Assembly: GCA_000708835.1 (NCBI GenBank)
Contig: DF237037.1
Coordinates: 1-64,000 of the forward strand
DNA: 64,000 nucleotides
DNA from: Klebsormidium nitens
Taxonomy: Eukaryota > Streptophyta > Klebsormidiophyceae > Klebsormidiales > Klebsormidiaceae
Direction: 5' to 3'
This document shows positions 11,001-29,100 of the stretch, in pieces. Numbering within the stretch: position 1 is the first letter of the stretch; every line of letters begins with the position of its first letter. Below the pieces are notes generated by a model. It worked only from the letters and a program-made list of their open reading frames with translations. It did no database searches and was not told the DNA's origin. The position numbers and the translations under genes were made by a program.

Positions 11001-14000
11001 TCAAACCAGGGCCGCTTCGAACTCTGACTCCTTCGCCTCGCTGCTTTCCGCTCCTTCGCCGCGCATCGTCCTCACAATGGCGTTGCCCACCCGCATCCCG
11101 TCGACGGCAGAGCTCACGATGCCGCCGGCATAGCCCGCTCCCTCACCGATGGGATACAGCCCGGGGTGACTAACCGACTGCAGAGTAGCGGGATCCCGCT
11201 CGATGCGGACTGGGGCGCTGGTCCGGGTCTGCGAAGAAGAGTCGGGCAAGCTACGTCAGCAAAGAGTCAACATGCTTGGTCTTAGCACGACAAAACGCCT
11301 CCTTCGCTTTGTTCCCTAGACATATGGGCTTGTACCGGAGATGGTGTCTTTCCACTATCGTTACAGATTCGCCTTTGCGTTTGTTCTGAAAGCTACACAA
11401 TCTGGAAAATGTACATGGAGCCGACCCGAGCCAAATTGCTGAAAGCGGATCACGTTCAGCAACCTTCGAGAAGCTCAATTCGTGAGAATGCCAAGCCAAG
11501 CAGCGCTTCTCAGTGTGTCGAGGGGAAAAGGGCCTAATTTTGGCCCGTCTCCTTGGATGGACAAATAATCGCTCAACAACCTCCGAAGCAGCAACCGAAT
11601 CCTCTGACTGGGAGTGCACACATGCAATCTCAAGCGCCTTGATTCCGTACGTTCTCAGAAAAAAAAGTAGATGACGTGGCCGTGCATCCGGTTGAACAAG
11701 ACAGTTGCTGATACTCACCTCGACTCCATGGAGCAGCGCGTCAGGGCTGACGAAACCAGGCATCTGCACGCCGCAGGACCCGAGAGTCAACATATATTTG
11801 CAGAACAGCTAGTATAGGAATCCGCACTGATGATGCGAAAAGCAAAGAGTGAGAATTACCGACAAGAGCCGGGTGCCAGTAGCTCCGCAGCGCGACAGGA
11901 CCCGAGGAGATAATATGCTGACCGATCGTCAAGATGGACGGAGGGAACAAGGGCCCTCCAGACTGCGTTCCTGTAATGTTGAATTGCACCGAGATGTGGT
12001 GGGAGCATGTGAGCGAATCCGCATCCCGTAAAGACGTCTTCGAATCAGGAGAGCGGGCCTAACGCAGAAGCTACTCTTGCATCCCCCCGCTGAACGGCCT
12101 GTGTACTTCGTCAGCCGACATCTCGGATTCGCTGTGTCTACTTCAGATCCATTTTCCGGGTAAGTACTTGTTCAAAACGTTGTTACTGAACCCACGAGAG
12201 TGAGAAGGCTTCTCACCATTTTGTCAAACGCCAGCAGCGCCTGCCGGAGGGAGGCGGTCACAACGTCCGGATACAGCTCATCCAAGCGCGCGCTGCGGAC
12301 GCCTAAACGGTAGCTGCTGGAAGGTAGGGGATCGGCTGCACATGGAGGAACGGATCTGTCACTTTGGAGCAACATTTTCGCTTTCAAGAAGCGCTTCCTT
12401 TGCAAAACCATGGTTGAGCAGTGAGCCCCACTGAGCCCCTGGATAACGAAGTCAATCGAGCAAGTGAAGTAGACCAAAAAGAAGAGCGCCGCGATCGCCT
12501 GGGGAGTAGTTCGTTTGGACCAATTCGGACGTCCCACATGGACCAGTGACTTTGATGTCGACCAGGGGAAAACTTCTAGAAGGCTGCATTCGAAATGCAT
12601 GTTCGATAGACTCTGGGCGTAAGAGCGTCAGTAAATCGGGCTACATCGCCATACTTTGCATGGTCAACTGGTCGTGTACTTCAATCCATTTGAAAGAGTC
12701 AACGAGCTCAGAAAACGAGGGAAAATGGTCGGTGAAGCGCTTCGCAAAGCTGCCGTGCGTCTCACCAGAGAGGACGCCGTCGAGAAAGTCCGCCGCCCGT
12801 TGCACGGGCGCCACAAAGTTGCCGCCGCCCATCGCGGCCGCGCGCCGCTCCATGGCCCTCTGCATAACCCAAACCCAATCAAGTAACAAATAACCCGGAT
12901 CCAGATTCAGGCAAGTCCTCAATAAAAGGTGCCCAAACAAAGGCAACGATCGACTCTTCTGGTTCAAACCTGAGGACGAGAGCTCGCTTCGCAGGAGGCT
13001 CGCTCGAACGAAGCGCTAGAAATGTGCGGAGAGGTTTGGCGCGCTGAAGCTTGTTTCAATCTGCATACGAAATCTCTTTCAACGAATTTTACCAACGTAT
13101 GAACCAGAGTACGAAGCCAGGATCAGCCGAACCTGCTGCTGATTGCGGATGCCCAGATTAAAGATTCCATACGTGAAAGCAGGAGTCACAATTACTCAAA
13201 GCTCACCTGGAAAGCTACTCCGGCCAGCGGGCTGTCGCCTCCAAACTCCACGAAGTCGGGCGCGGACACCGGGACAACTAGAGCGGCGTTGGCCCACTGG
13301 GACGCGCGCCGCGAGAACGACATGCCGTTAACGCACAGCTCGTCCGCGTTCGTACTCGTGGGGACCACCTGAGAATCATCCCAGGACTGCTTAGCGCCTG
13401 GAAAGCATCCCAAATCTTGGTTGAAATCTCATTGATTCTCGTCCTGCATCTCGAGAGGTCGAGATGGAGAGACAAGTGAGATGCTGTCTGCGCAGATATG
13501 GCGAGGCATCGGAAAAAGTTTGGAGTGGATGTCATTCAATGCCAAATATGATGAGCTACGAGGGGCGAAGCAAGAACAGGACGAGGCGGCCCGAATAAAG
13601 GTTTCCAATATGGAGATAGATCGACGTCTTCTCCTTACCCCAAGAGTCATCAATTGGCCAGACTTCGGCCCCTGTAAAGAGCTTCCTTATTCCTCGAGCC
13701 CTGACACTTATGAAGTTTTCTCCTCTGCTAGAATCTCAACAATCAAAAACACTAAACCTTCAATACTAAGGTTCTCTCAGGTTGAAACCCTCATCACTTC
13801 GAACACCCCGCGATCGGAGTCCTTAGAATGCGCACGAGAGCTCACCTGTCCCCCGGGGCACATGCAGAACGAGAAGCAGCTCCTGTTGTCCCCCCTCTCC
13901 TGCGCTGCCAATGTGTAGTCCGCGACCGGGACTTTCCCCCGGCCCCTGTCCACGGAGTCTGCCCACTCCCGATACTGGATCCGGTCGATCAGCGCTTGCG

Positions 14001-16611
14001 GGTGCTCGATACGGAACCCGGCCTGGATAGAATATGATGGCTTCTGAGGCAAAGCTTGTTGAACATCTTTGTTTCCTATGTTACTCTCAAAGCAGGACGA
14101 GTCCGGGGATGGAGCCAGGAAATGGTTTCGGTTTGCGCTGGACGGCGTTTTCTGTATGCATCTGCTTCAGGCTGAGAACGGATCGAAGCCGGAGTCAAAA
14201 GACATCTTTGTACTGCGCGATGAAGCTTCATCCGTCTTCGTGTCGGCGAGGCTCGTGGACCCAAAGCAGGCAGACCGAAGAAGGTGAAGAATTCTCTGGT
14301 CAAACCCAAAAGAACAGGATACTCTGATGTGGCCGTTCCCAGCAGTTCCTAACGAAGGGTCATCATTGGTAGATTGTGTTCGGCTGCTTGTACTCAGAGG
14401 GAGTCTAAAGAGGGCTTTAAAAGCCAACAATCGGACTCCGCTTTGCTGGACAGAAGGACAGAGACAAACACAAGATCGTCTGCGCTGGATATCAAAACGT
14501 TCACCTCTGCTAATCAACGCTTAAAGCGTCTGATTTACAGAGTGAAACCGCCGGTTGCTATGACGACAAGAAGAAACGCTGGCCCTCACCGCAAAGTCTT
14601 TCTGTGCCATGTGCACCTCATGCCCCTCGAGCATTGTATACACGTCACGAGCCGAGTGGCCCACACCTAAGACTACGCTGTCCGCTGACATCACCTCCGA
14701 CGCTCCCGTGCTCAGATTCCGAACTAACGCCCCTGTCACCTGGCCGCTTTGTATGACCAAATCGTCAACGATCTCGCCAAACCGCATCTCGACCTGGAGA
14801 GAAAGACAATCGGTCAGCAGGATGAAGATTCTTGAGAACTTGCTGACCCCCGTATCGCTTACGACAGATTCACTTGCACTGCGTTCTCTCAAGCGTGCCA
14901 TCGGACATGTTGACTGTAGGAGGGGAAGTCAAAGGTAACGAACGGGCAGTGACGTGATCTGGAATACTCGTTTGAAAGAAGTTTGACAACTTCTTCCAAA
15001 GCACTGGGAGAGCCCAAAGGGATGGCCCGGAAAGCCTCCGTGTTTGTCTGCATGACCTTCTTCCAGATGTCAGATGACTTCACTTCTCGCACTGTTTAGC
15101 CACAACAGCTCTAAACTGGTAGACTCACACGCAACAGTACTTAAGAGCTTTCAAAAGCTATCTTAAAAGGGAACGAAACTGGCAATAAAGTCAGAAATGG
15201 TGCAGCTCACCCCCAACCCCTCTAGATGTTCCCGGAATGCGCGCAGCATTCGCACCAGCCGGTCCGTCCCAAGATGCGGTTTCCCGTCCACCAATATCCT
15301 CTCCGGGCCCCCAAATTGCACCAACTTCCTCAACACTTCCCGCACCTCTTCGCTGTTCTTCCCAATCCTAGTTGTCAGCTTCCCATCGCTCCAGGTCCCC
15401 GCACCCCCTTCTCCGTAGCAGTAGTTGCTGTCTGCATTTAAACTCCGGCGGACCATAAGCGCCCCAATGTCTCGCCCTCGCCTCTCTACCGGTTGACCTC
15501 GTTCTACCACCGTTACTTTTATCCCCGCCTCTGCTAAGGCAAGAGCGGCAAACAGACCCGCAGGGCCACTCCCCACTACGATTGCTTTCTCCTTTTGTAT
15601 GCTGCCTCCACTCGTTGCGTCTCCCCTACTGCTCGAGGCGCTCTCCTCGCTCTCTTCTCGTCTTTCAACTTCTTCCTCCGCCTCTAGTTCGTCCCGGTCC
15701 TTCCTAGGCCCGACATACCTGGGGGCAGTGCGCCCCGTCAGTCGCACCGGCAACGCCCCGTCTGACGTATCGTCATAGCCGTCCAACTCCAAACTTCCCT
15801 CCCCAACCTCGTTGCTCAATACATCGTACTCAAGCCCCTTTGTCGTTTGCTCACTGTCTGCAGGTGCTCTTTCGAAAAGGCCGGGTTTCATTTTCAGTTT
15901 CTTCAGATTGTGCGGCGCTTTCGAGTGCGCCGCAGTCACGGCCGCCGCACTCACATCCACAATGTACACAAACACGGGCTTCTCCTTCTTCCTGGCGTCA
16001 AACGACTTCCGCACGATGCTTATGACATCGCCCTGCAGCCTCTCTGCCTTGCACAGCAGGCGGCGCGCCACCTCCTCCCGCAGGAAAGAATGCACGCTGA
16101 TGTCATCCTTGCCCGGGTCGACGTCAAGCGGCACCTTCACCTGGTACAGGCGCCATGCCCCGGGGTCCACTTTCCTTTCGGGGGGTGCGCTTCGAGGGCT
16201 GTTTGAAGGGGGGCGCCGCGACCGTGATCTTTGGAAATCAGGCTTTGGGGTTACCTTAACCACCCCGCTTGGAGTCCATATCTCCCTGCTCACAATCTGC
16301 TGGGGGGGTCTGGGTCGCCGGGGTGGTGCTCTTCGATGGTGCCCCTCGGCATCGCTCCCAGAGGTCTCCTGTCCAGGGGGATCCCTCCTGCGCCAAACGG
16401 AGGGGTTTCCATGGGGTGGTGCACGTGCGGGGCCAGCCGAACAGCGTAAAAGAAGCGGTTTGCTAAGTTTGGAGAGGTTTTCCGAAGCATTGGGAAAGGG
16501 AAGAGGATGAGAAGGGGGCAGAAAGGGCGTTCTGTGGAGGGAAGCAGGGGGCAAAAGGGACTCAAAAAGTCCAGAAGAAGACCTCCCTAGGGCAGCGCCA
16601 AGTGCCTCCAT
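11001..16611 (-). CDS. Plastid-type FAD/NAD(P)-binding oxidoreductase, eight exons
   Basis: Exons on the minus strand are 16611-15211, 14793-14590, 14022-13846, 13368-13207, 12859-12766, 12335-12217, 11763-11719 and 11228-11001, giving 809 residues. The first 120 residues are Ser/Pro/Arg-rich, as in a plastid transit peptide plus linker. The dinucleotide fold begins at about residue 344 with VVGSGPAGLFAALALAEAG, followed by ERG, YCYGEGGAGTWSDGKL, VLGVGHSARDVY, FAAGFRIEHPQ, CPGGQVVP, PSSSYRLGV, ALLHGVE and GLYPIGEGAGYAGGI. This order matches the plant family that includes Arabidopsis AT4G30720 (PDE327), known from a pigment-defective embryo mutant. The substrate is unknown. It is divergently arranged with ARPC4, 400 bp start to start. 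The protein is longer than I recall for the Arabidopsis one, mainly at the N-terminus. Confidence 0.9.
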
Positions 16612-17011
16612 CCTCGCCAGCTTGATACGGATGTCTGATTCACAGTCAGAATCACAGTGATTGCAGTGCTTGGCTATTTAAGGGCTGCATTTGGCACCTT
16701 TCTTGGTTGAGTGCATTCCGTTAGTAAACCTGGAATTGAACCTCGTCACCATTGAACAGGGTTAGCGACATTGAGTCCTTATAGATTTCCGGTTAGTGAT
16801 TTGTTAAGCATTCGGTTACTAACTGTGGAGGCGATAAAATGTAGCACGAGGTTAGGGTTTGGAGCACCCCACATTTCAATTGCTTTCAGAACCTCTTCAG
16901 GAGTGTTGGAACTTGGAACTTGGTCCTTTGATATTTTGGAAGGGCGCCCAAAGCTTCGAGCTGAGTCTTTGTCAAGGTCCTCAGAGCTGGTGCACTGGAA
17001 CAGGCTGCAAC
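16612..17011. promoter_or_regulatory. Shared divergent 5' region of the FAD oxidoreductase and ARPC4
   Basis: Only 400 bp separate the two start codons, so both 5' leaders and core promoters must lie here. I see no convincing TATA pair. A direct repeat, TTGGAACTTGGAACTTGG, occurs near 16908. Confidence 0.5.
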
Positions 17012-19260
17012 ATGGTGCGTATTCGGACACTTTTCACTGTTGTAGACAAAGGATCCCAAGACTGCAATGAGGACAGCTCCGCTCTCCTGGTGGTAGACAA
17101 AGAAGTGTGCGCGTGACACTTGCATTTGATAGAGCCAAGAAGTCCTCAGTGAGCTGTCAGTTTCTGAGCTTTGTGTAGCTGGCAATTAAAAGTTTCTCCA
17201 TGTGATTGATTTGTCCACCAATTGCAATCATCATCTTTGCAGGCGAACACATTGCGGCCTTACTTGACATGTATAAGGAACACGCTGAACGCGACGTTGT
17301 GCTTACAGGTGATTGAGGTTTGATGACAGAGAAGCTGCTGATGTCTGTTTGCTGGCTGGAGCTACGGCTTCAAAGGCTGGTTTTGTTAAGATGTCAAACC
17401 TGCACCTTGTTGAAGGTTTGCCAGAACTCTGGTCCATGTCCCCGTTAAATGTTGATTGCTAAGAAGTGATAAGTGGCAAGCATAGAAGCTGAAGCTATTC
17501 ACTGATCTTTCTTCGCAGAACTTCCCCTGTCAAGAGGTGGAGCGGCACAACAAGCCAGAAGTGGAGTTCAAGTGAGCCCCTTGATATACCTTGTCAAAAC
17601 TCACACAGCATCTGTCAAGTCTCCGTCACCTTGGTGCGAGGCTTATGGAAAATGAAGTCCTGGAGAGATTGTGCATTTGTCAGACATTTTTGCAGCAACA
17701 ATCGACATCTATACTAACCTTCGCTTGTTGCTTTGCAGAACAAGTCCTGAGTTGCTTCTGCAACCGGTAAGCTGCCTGCACACAGTCGTCTAGGGATTAT
17801 CTACTTTGACTGATTGAGGCTGACTGGTTTCGCTGAAGATGGTATGAATGATTGATTAAGCAGGCAAGTTTGTTCTTACATTCGCGGCAGGGTCTCCTCA
17901 ATCAAGGCAGAAAGCTTATCGAGGCGCTCTTCTGTATACACAAAGTCATGAAGGCCGTCTCCTCTTCACATTGGATCTGGCCTGTTCAGAATCCAATATC
18001 CTTGATTGAAAACAAAACTGAGTTTGTTGGCATGCCGCACAGGTACTCATCTGCAGGAACGAGGGCGAGAAGTGCCTCATTGAAGGATCCATCAACTCGC
18101 TCCGGATAAGCATAAAGGTGAACGCACAGCTCCCTGTCTCTATTCCTCTTCATTCCAGGGCTACTTCTTGACTGCTCTGCACCTCTGCAATTGACACAAC
18201 AACACTATCCCTATGTGCATGTTTACAGAACCCTTCATCTCAAAACTCCCAATTATGAAACGGTGCCAAGATTTGGCGAAGCTTGGATCCGTCTTCTCAC
18301 GTACGATTTTGTGTTTCTTCCTGATGATCGGTAGGCTCAGACTTTCTTCACCTTCTTGTCTTTTGCAGGTGAAGCAGGCGGACGAGCTTGAGAACATACT
18401 GGCAAAGAAGTTCCTCCGCTTTGTTGCACAGCGCGCAGAGTCGTTTCAAGTACTAAGGAGGAAACCTGTTGAGGTAAGGGGTAATATCTGTTCCTCTCGA
18501 CCAGTCGGATTCCCACAGATGATGCATAGCCGGCAGTTCTTTAACTCAAACGTGGTTACTCGATCTACTGGCCTTGAGTCCTCCAGTATCTTTTCGAAAA
18601 CACGTGTACTTCTGGTCTGTCATCCATTTTTCGTGTTCCGGCTTTATAGTTCCTTTTATGTAGAGCTTTCGCCTCAAAGTATTGAGCTACCTTAATCAAT
18701 CTTCTAGTGATCCAATCATTTCGAGGCCCAGTAGTCTTGCGTATTTTCTCAGCAGCATCACCGGCCGACCAACTTTTCTTACAGGGTTATGACATCAGCT
18801 TTCTCATCACGAACACGCACACCGAAGAGATGCAAAAGCACAAGTTGGTCGACTTCATTGTACGATTCATGGAGGTGAGTGGGGGTTCGCAATCGTGCGC
18901 GGTCAAGAAAGTCGGTCTGTCTCTTTCTTGCCTGTGTCCTGGCGTCCCTAGTGCGAGCAGATTCGGGCACAGGTTGCCACTTCTTTCAAGAGTTAGTGCT
19001 AGCAGTTTCGAGAAGGGTCCTTTGCAAAGACCAGGTTGGCCCTTGATTGATTACGAGTCCCATGGCCTCAAGGCTTGTTCTTTGCACGCACTTTGGTGCT
19101 GGATAGTCTCAGATCAAGAGTTTTGAGCATAGAACGTGTTGTCCATCCTGATATTACGTTACTTATGCAGGACATTGACAAGGAGATCAGCGAGCTAAAG
19201 CTGTCCGTGAACACAAGAGGGCGCCTCGTAGCAACCGAATACCTCCGCCAGTTCCTGTGA
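17012..19260 (+). CDS. ARPC4: Actin-related protein 2/3 complex subunit 4 (ARPC4/p20), eight exons
   Basis: Coding exons 17012-17014, 17243-17308, 17519-17571, 17739-17766, 18043-18117, 18369-18473, 18785-18874 and 19171-19260 give 169 residues, the normal length for ARPC4. Conserved blocks read in order: [95 protein letters not shown], then [19 protein letters not shown]. With ARPC2 it forms the core of the Arp2/3 complex, which nucleates branched actin filaments in the cytoplasm. The first coding exon holds only the ATG, directly followed by a GT donor. That start is required, because exon 2 begins at residue 2 of the family consensus and has no in-frame ATG of its own. Confidence 0.95.
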
Positions 19261-20193
19261 CGTGCCGCCCTCTATCTGGTACACAAGAGCTAAAGACCGG
19301 AAGGAGCAGGATGTAGATGTACAGGCCTGCAAAAGATGCTTCAATGTCGTCCAAGCTGGAGCGCTTTGCTTGGAAACAGAAGCACTGAGAGATCATACAG
19401 TGTTGTTCGAAACTTGTACAACTAAGTTCGAGCTCCCGTTTCTGCATGAGAATCATTGCATTGAACTTCGCAGGTCAAATTCATCACCCTTCCATCTGTG
19501 GTTATCATGCGCGAGCACTGCATGAGCTCCGCAGGCATATATTAGTCACCAGGCTCATCGAATCATTTGGCGATTGATTGCATTAATGATCTACTATAAT
19601 TATATAGTAGTAGCTGGCCATGATACCATGGCCATGGCAGCTTTGCATGCATGGCCGGCATGTACTTTACTCTCGAACATAGAATTCATATATTATGATA
19701 CACCATAGATCAATCATTCATGCAAGCATGCTGCCATGGAAGCGGCAGGTGCATGACCTGCATCAGTCCCATGGACGGTAAATGCTGCCATGTAGTCTAG
19801 ATAGAGCAAGACGTACGTACTGAGTGCGATATTGCTGTTGCAATAAGGCTTTCAATCAGAGTCTGCACTTGTACGGTTGGAATGGATTCCAACTTTGGGC
19901 TTCAAGGTACTTGCATGTCAAGGCGCGCCTTATCAAGGCCCGTTATACGGCTACATCAGAATGTCGATATCTGAAGTTTGCTTGACAATGCACTTGTCCG
20001 TGCTGACGCAATTATTGTTGCTGTCATACTTTCAATGATACATATTGTAGCCGAGGAACCGAAGTGAACAAAACTGTAAGCGTAGATCCTTCACCGTCTC
20101 CTGCCCACTTTCTTGGCTTAGGCAAGAGCAACTTCTAGTCACGAGTGCCCCTGAGACCTTCAAAGAGATGAATGAAAGCTTCCCTGCCCTGCT
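19261..20193. other. Intergenic between the convergent ARPC4 and GGPPS genes
   Basis: Both genes end into this stretch, so it holds two 3' regions. The segment 19590-19760 is AT-rich with many CCATGG and GCATGC palindromes. No ORF or RNA gene is evident. Confidence 0.5.
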
Positions 20194-25587
<5,394 letters not shown>

Positions 25588-26143
25588 TCCGCGTTAAACT
25601 TATCAACGTCTTGTCTGCACTTTTGCAAATGCAGCCTAGCGCCTGCCACCCTTCAGGCTCCGCCACCAACTATACCGTAGTGTTCAAAGCAACTAGAATG
25701 AGGGACAATTGAGTTTCATGAATCATGACCATTGGGGAACAATAGTGATTGCTCATCGGACGGCTCGCTGTGCGATCCAAACTTAAAGAAGTTCCTGATC
25801 GTCGATGATGTGCAGTCCTCTTGAAACTGGAAAGACTGGAAAGTTGGCAATCGTAGGACTGCAGAATGTTCAGCTCGGATCATATTAGTCTGACATAGAC
25901 TATAGTCATAGTCAGCGCCTTTCTCTGATGCCATCATTGGTCAATGACAAAGGCTGCTTCTTCAAAATTTTCATAGGCATCAATTTGATCATCAGCAGAA
26001 AGCAGAGTGTGGCAGCTTTCAATCTGGCTTTGTTGAAACTTCTGAATCGCTTTTGCAATAGGCGGCTCAAACACAACAACTCTCTTTCTTTTCTTACGAA
26101 GTTACGTCTCATCTGATGATAGCCGCTCAGATCTAACGCCGCG
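25588..26143. promoter_or_regulatory. Shared divergent 5' region of GGPPS and the DM13/DOMON/b561 gene
   Basis: 556 bp lie between the two start codons, which face away from each other. Both promoters must lie here or in unseen upstream introns. No defined element could be assigned. Confidence 0.5.
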
Positions 26144-29100
26144 ATGGGGAGCGGGGGGCCCGGCCTCATCAGGTTGATGCACTTGCTGACTGTGCTGAGC
26201 TTAGGTCGGTATGCGGCAGGCCAGTGCGGCGGGGAACATACGGTGGTGGGGTTTATCGGCGATCTGAGCATGCGCCAACATCAGCTGAGAGGGACGGTTG
26301 AGGTCATTGATGACTGTACCTTTCAGGTAGGAACCAAGAACAACTCGCGGCAATCTGAATGAAAGCTTGACAAAGTCCACTTTAAAGCATGATTTCTGAT
26401 TCTTAGCTCAGAATTTGCTCAGCGCTATTGTCTCTCAAACCCCTAGTTTCTGATTGTACATGTTGCTGAAAGGCCTCAGAGACACAGACCAACCGCTGTC
26501 TTGAAATTGTGAGTGGGTCTGACCTGAGTTCTGATTCGTTACTTATCATGGTCTGAGAGCCCCTGTTTGTGGATTCATCTCCAGTGTCAATCCCACAGTG
26601 AAGCTCTATCAAAATCTTTGTCAACCAAACGGTATGCCATATTGGCTGCTCATTACTATCAAGCCCGCTTGGAAGCCTTTGCCCAAAATTTTGTTCTATT
26701 GTGACAGATATCATCACAATCATCTCCACCAAATCCAAATACCAGTTTTTCCCAACCAGGTGTCAAATCTGGACATGTTGGCCGGAGAGGACGTTTACTG
26801 GTGGGGGGCAGACGGCGAGAGTATGAACCAACTGATGGGGGGCAGGCGGATGTCAGCAGACTCCCTGGTTGGAAACTACAGCAGTCAGGACATGGTGGTA
26901 AGTGCATTATACTATGCTCGGTTTCTTTGAATCGCGTCTGCGCTCCCCAGGCTGAAGTACAGATTGAAGGCCTTGAAGCTTAAGGCACACTCTGATTGAA
27001 AGCGGCCCAAGTAGTAAAGCTCTGCTCCAGTGATGAGTGATTGGCAGTTGTTTTCTGGTCAAAGTCTGGGACACGTTCCCTGATAATCTATGTTCCTGGT
27101 GGAACAAGCTATAGCCGCTTGGGTCAGGCCTTTGATAACCACTCTTGTGTTGTCAGGAATGAAGGCTATCAAGCCCCCGGTAGGCACTAATGTTCGTCAC
27201 TGCTGCCAGCTAAAGTGACGAGAAAATGCAACAGTCTTCTTTTTGCTGCGCCAGGTTAAGCTGCTGCCTGGACTGACTTGGGACAACGCCACAGTGCTGG
27301 GCGTGTGGTCTGAAAAGATGGCGGGGGATTATGGTCACGTAGTTCTACAACCAGAGGGGGGCTGGCCGTCAAGTCTGAGTCCCAGCAGTCCAGTCGAAAC
27401 GGGGAACGTAACGTGGACTTTTAATGAGTCAGCACTGAATGGAAGTTTTCCTCCGAGAAACGCTTCTAATCTGACAAACGGCAGCTGGCCGCTGAATGCT
27501 ACTGAAGCGAACAGAACAGCGTTTAGCAATTTAACAAGTGGCGGCATGGGGTTGAACGGCACGATGGGTGCGAGCGGCAACTTAACAGCAAATGGGACCC
27601 TTGATTCGAACCAGAGCTCAGGTAGCAACATCACCTTGCCTGAAAGTAGTCCCAGCCCCTCAGAGACTCTTCCCCTGGGTCCGCTGAGGGGAGCGCCGCA
27701 GCCAACGAGCTTCGACAGCTGTATAGAGCTCGGCCCGAAGCTCAGGCTTCGCTGGACCGTCGACCGGGAAAACAACTCGATAGACATAGGATTAGAAGGT
27801 GCGCTAGGGGATCAAGAGTTCATGGCACTTGGCTGGGCCGTCCCAGGAGCATTGAAAAATTACATGGGGCATGCTGATGTCGTCGTTGCGGGGTTCGATG
27901 CAAGTCGGCGGCCGTATGCGGAGGACTATTTCGTGACCGCACTGGCGGTGTGCAATGTGAATACGGGCAGCCCTCAGGGGGTGTGTCCGGACGCCGATTT
28001 TGCGGGGCCGAATCGGACCGTGAGCAACGTGGAGCTCGTGTATGCACAGCAAATGGACGGTGAGGCTTCCATCTCCTTCCGATTTGGCATACAATAACTG
28101 CTGGCTTAGAACGAATATCCTTGGCTCCTAGTGACCTTCAAAGAAGCTCTTTGACTGAACGCTCACCTAACTCTCGTAATTCGCGGCTCGTTGTTCATAT
28201 TGCTGATAGGAATCATGAATATCCTCCTTGGGCGCCAGTTGTTTGTGCACTAAAATGAATACACATCTTAAGCGAAGAACCATCGTTGCAGAACTGCCTG
28301 TTTTCAAAGACGCGTCCTTGAAGATTGCGCCTACTCTCCAGAGATTGCTTGAATGCGCTTCTGTTGCTGTCTCAAACGTGGAAGCCGGGATCTCAATCGG
28401 CTTGTGACAGTTTATTCCAACTCTATCCCGAAGCTCGCAGCGGTTTTGCTTTTATGGGACTTCGAAGTTTGATCCGATGCCTCCATCCTCCAGGCGTTAC
28501 GCTGGTGCGCTACCGGCGGCCGCTCATCAGCCCCGACCGCGAGTTCGACAACGACATTGACCCCGACCAAGAGCAGCCCCTCATCTGGGCGACCGCCGCC
28601 AGCAAGCACCCCTCCCCTTTCACGTCCACCAAGTTCCCCATGCCCCTCTTTCACGGCACCGAGTACCAGAGAAATTATGGCGAGGCGTTTCTCGCGGTCG
28701 GGAAGCACTTTGACTTGTGCATGGGCCCGTTAGACGCATCGCGGTTCGGCGTGCGAGAGAACCGGGTCGGGACGGTAGTTGCAAAGAAGGGCGTTCCGTT
28801 GCTGGTCGGGGTGGGGAACGCGACAAGTTACGTAAACCCGCCGAACCCGGGGAAGAGCCTCTATGTCAGCGGACAGGAGTCTCCAGTGCTACAGGTCAGT
28901 TGAGAGATTTCCTCGATGTTGCCTCTGACGTCAAATGGCGTTTTGATTTCGCATGAAAGTTTCGCAAGATGTGCACACTGGAGGCCTTAGGCCGAAGAGA
29001 ACGATAGGAAAGGGAGCCTACTTCACGAGAATGTGCAATCTGTGACCTAAGCATCCACTTTGTCACCTGAAAGTTGGCTTGGCAGATGGGTCCCGTCTCG

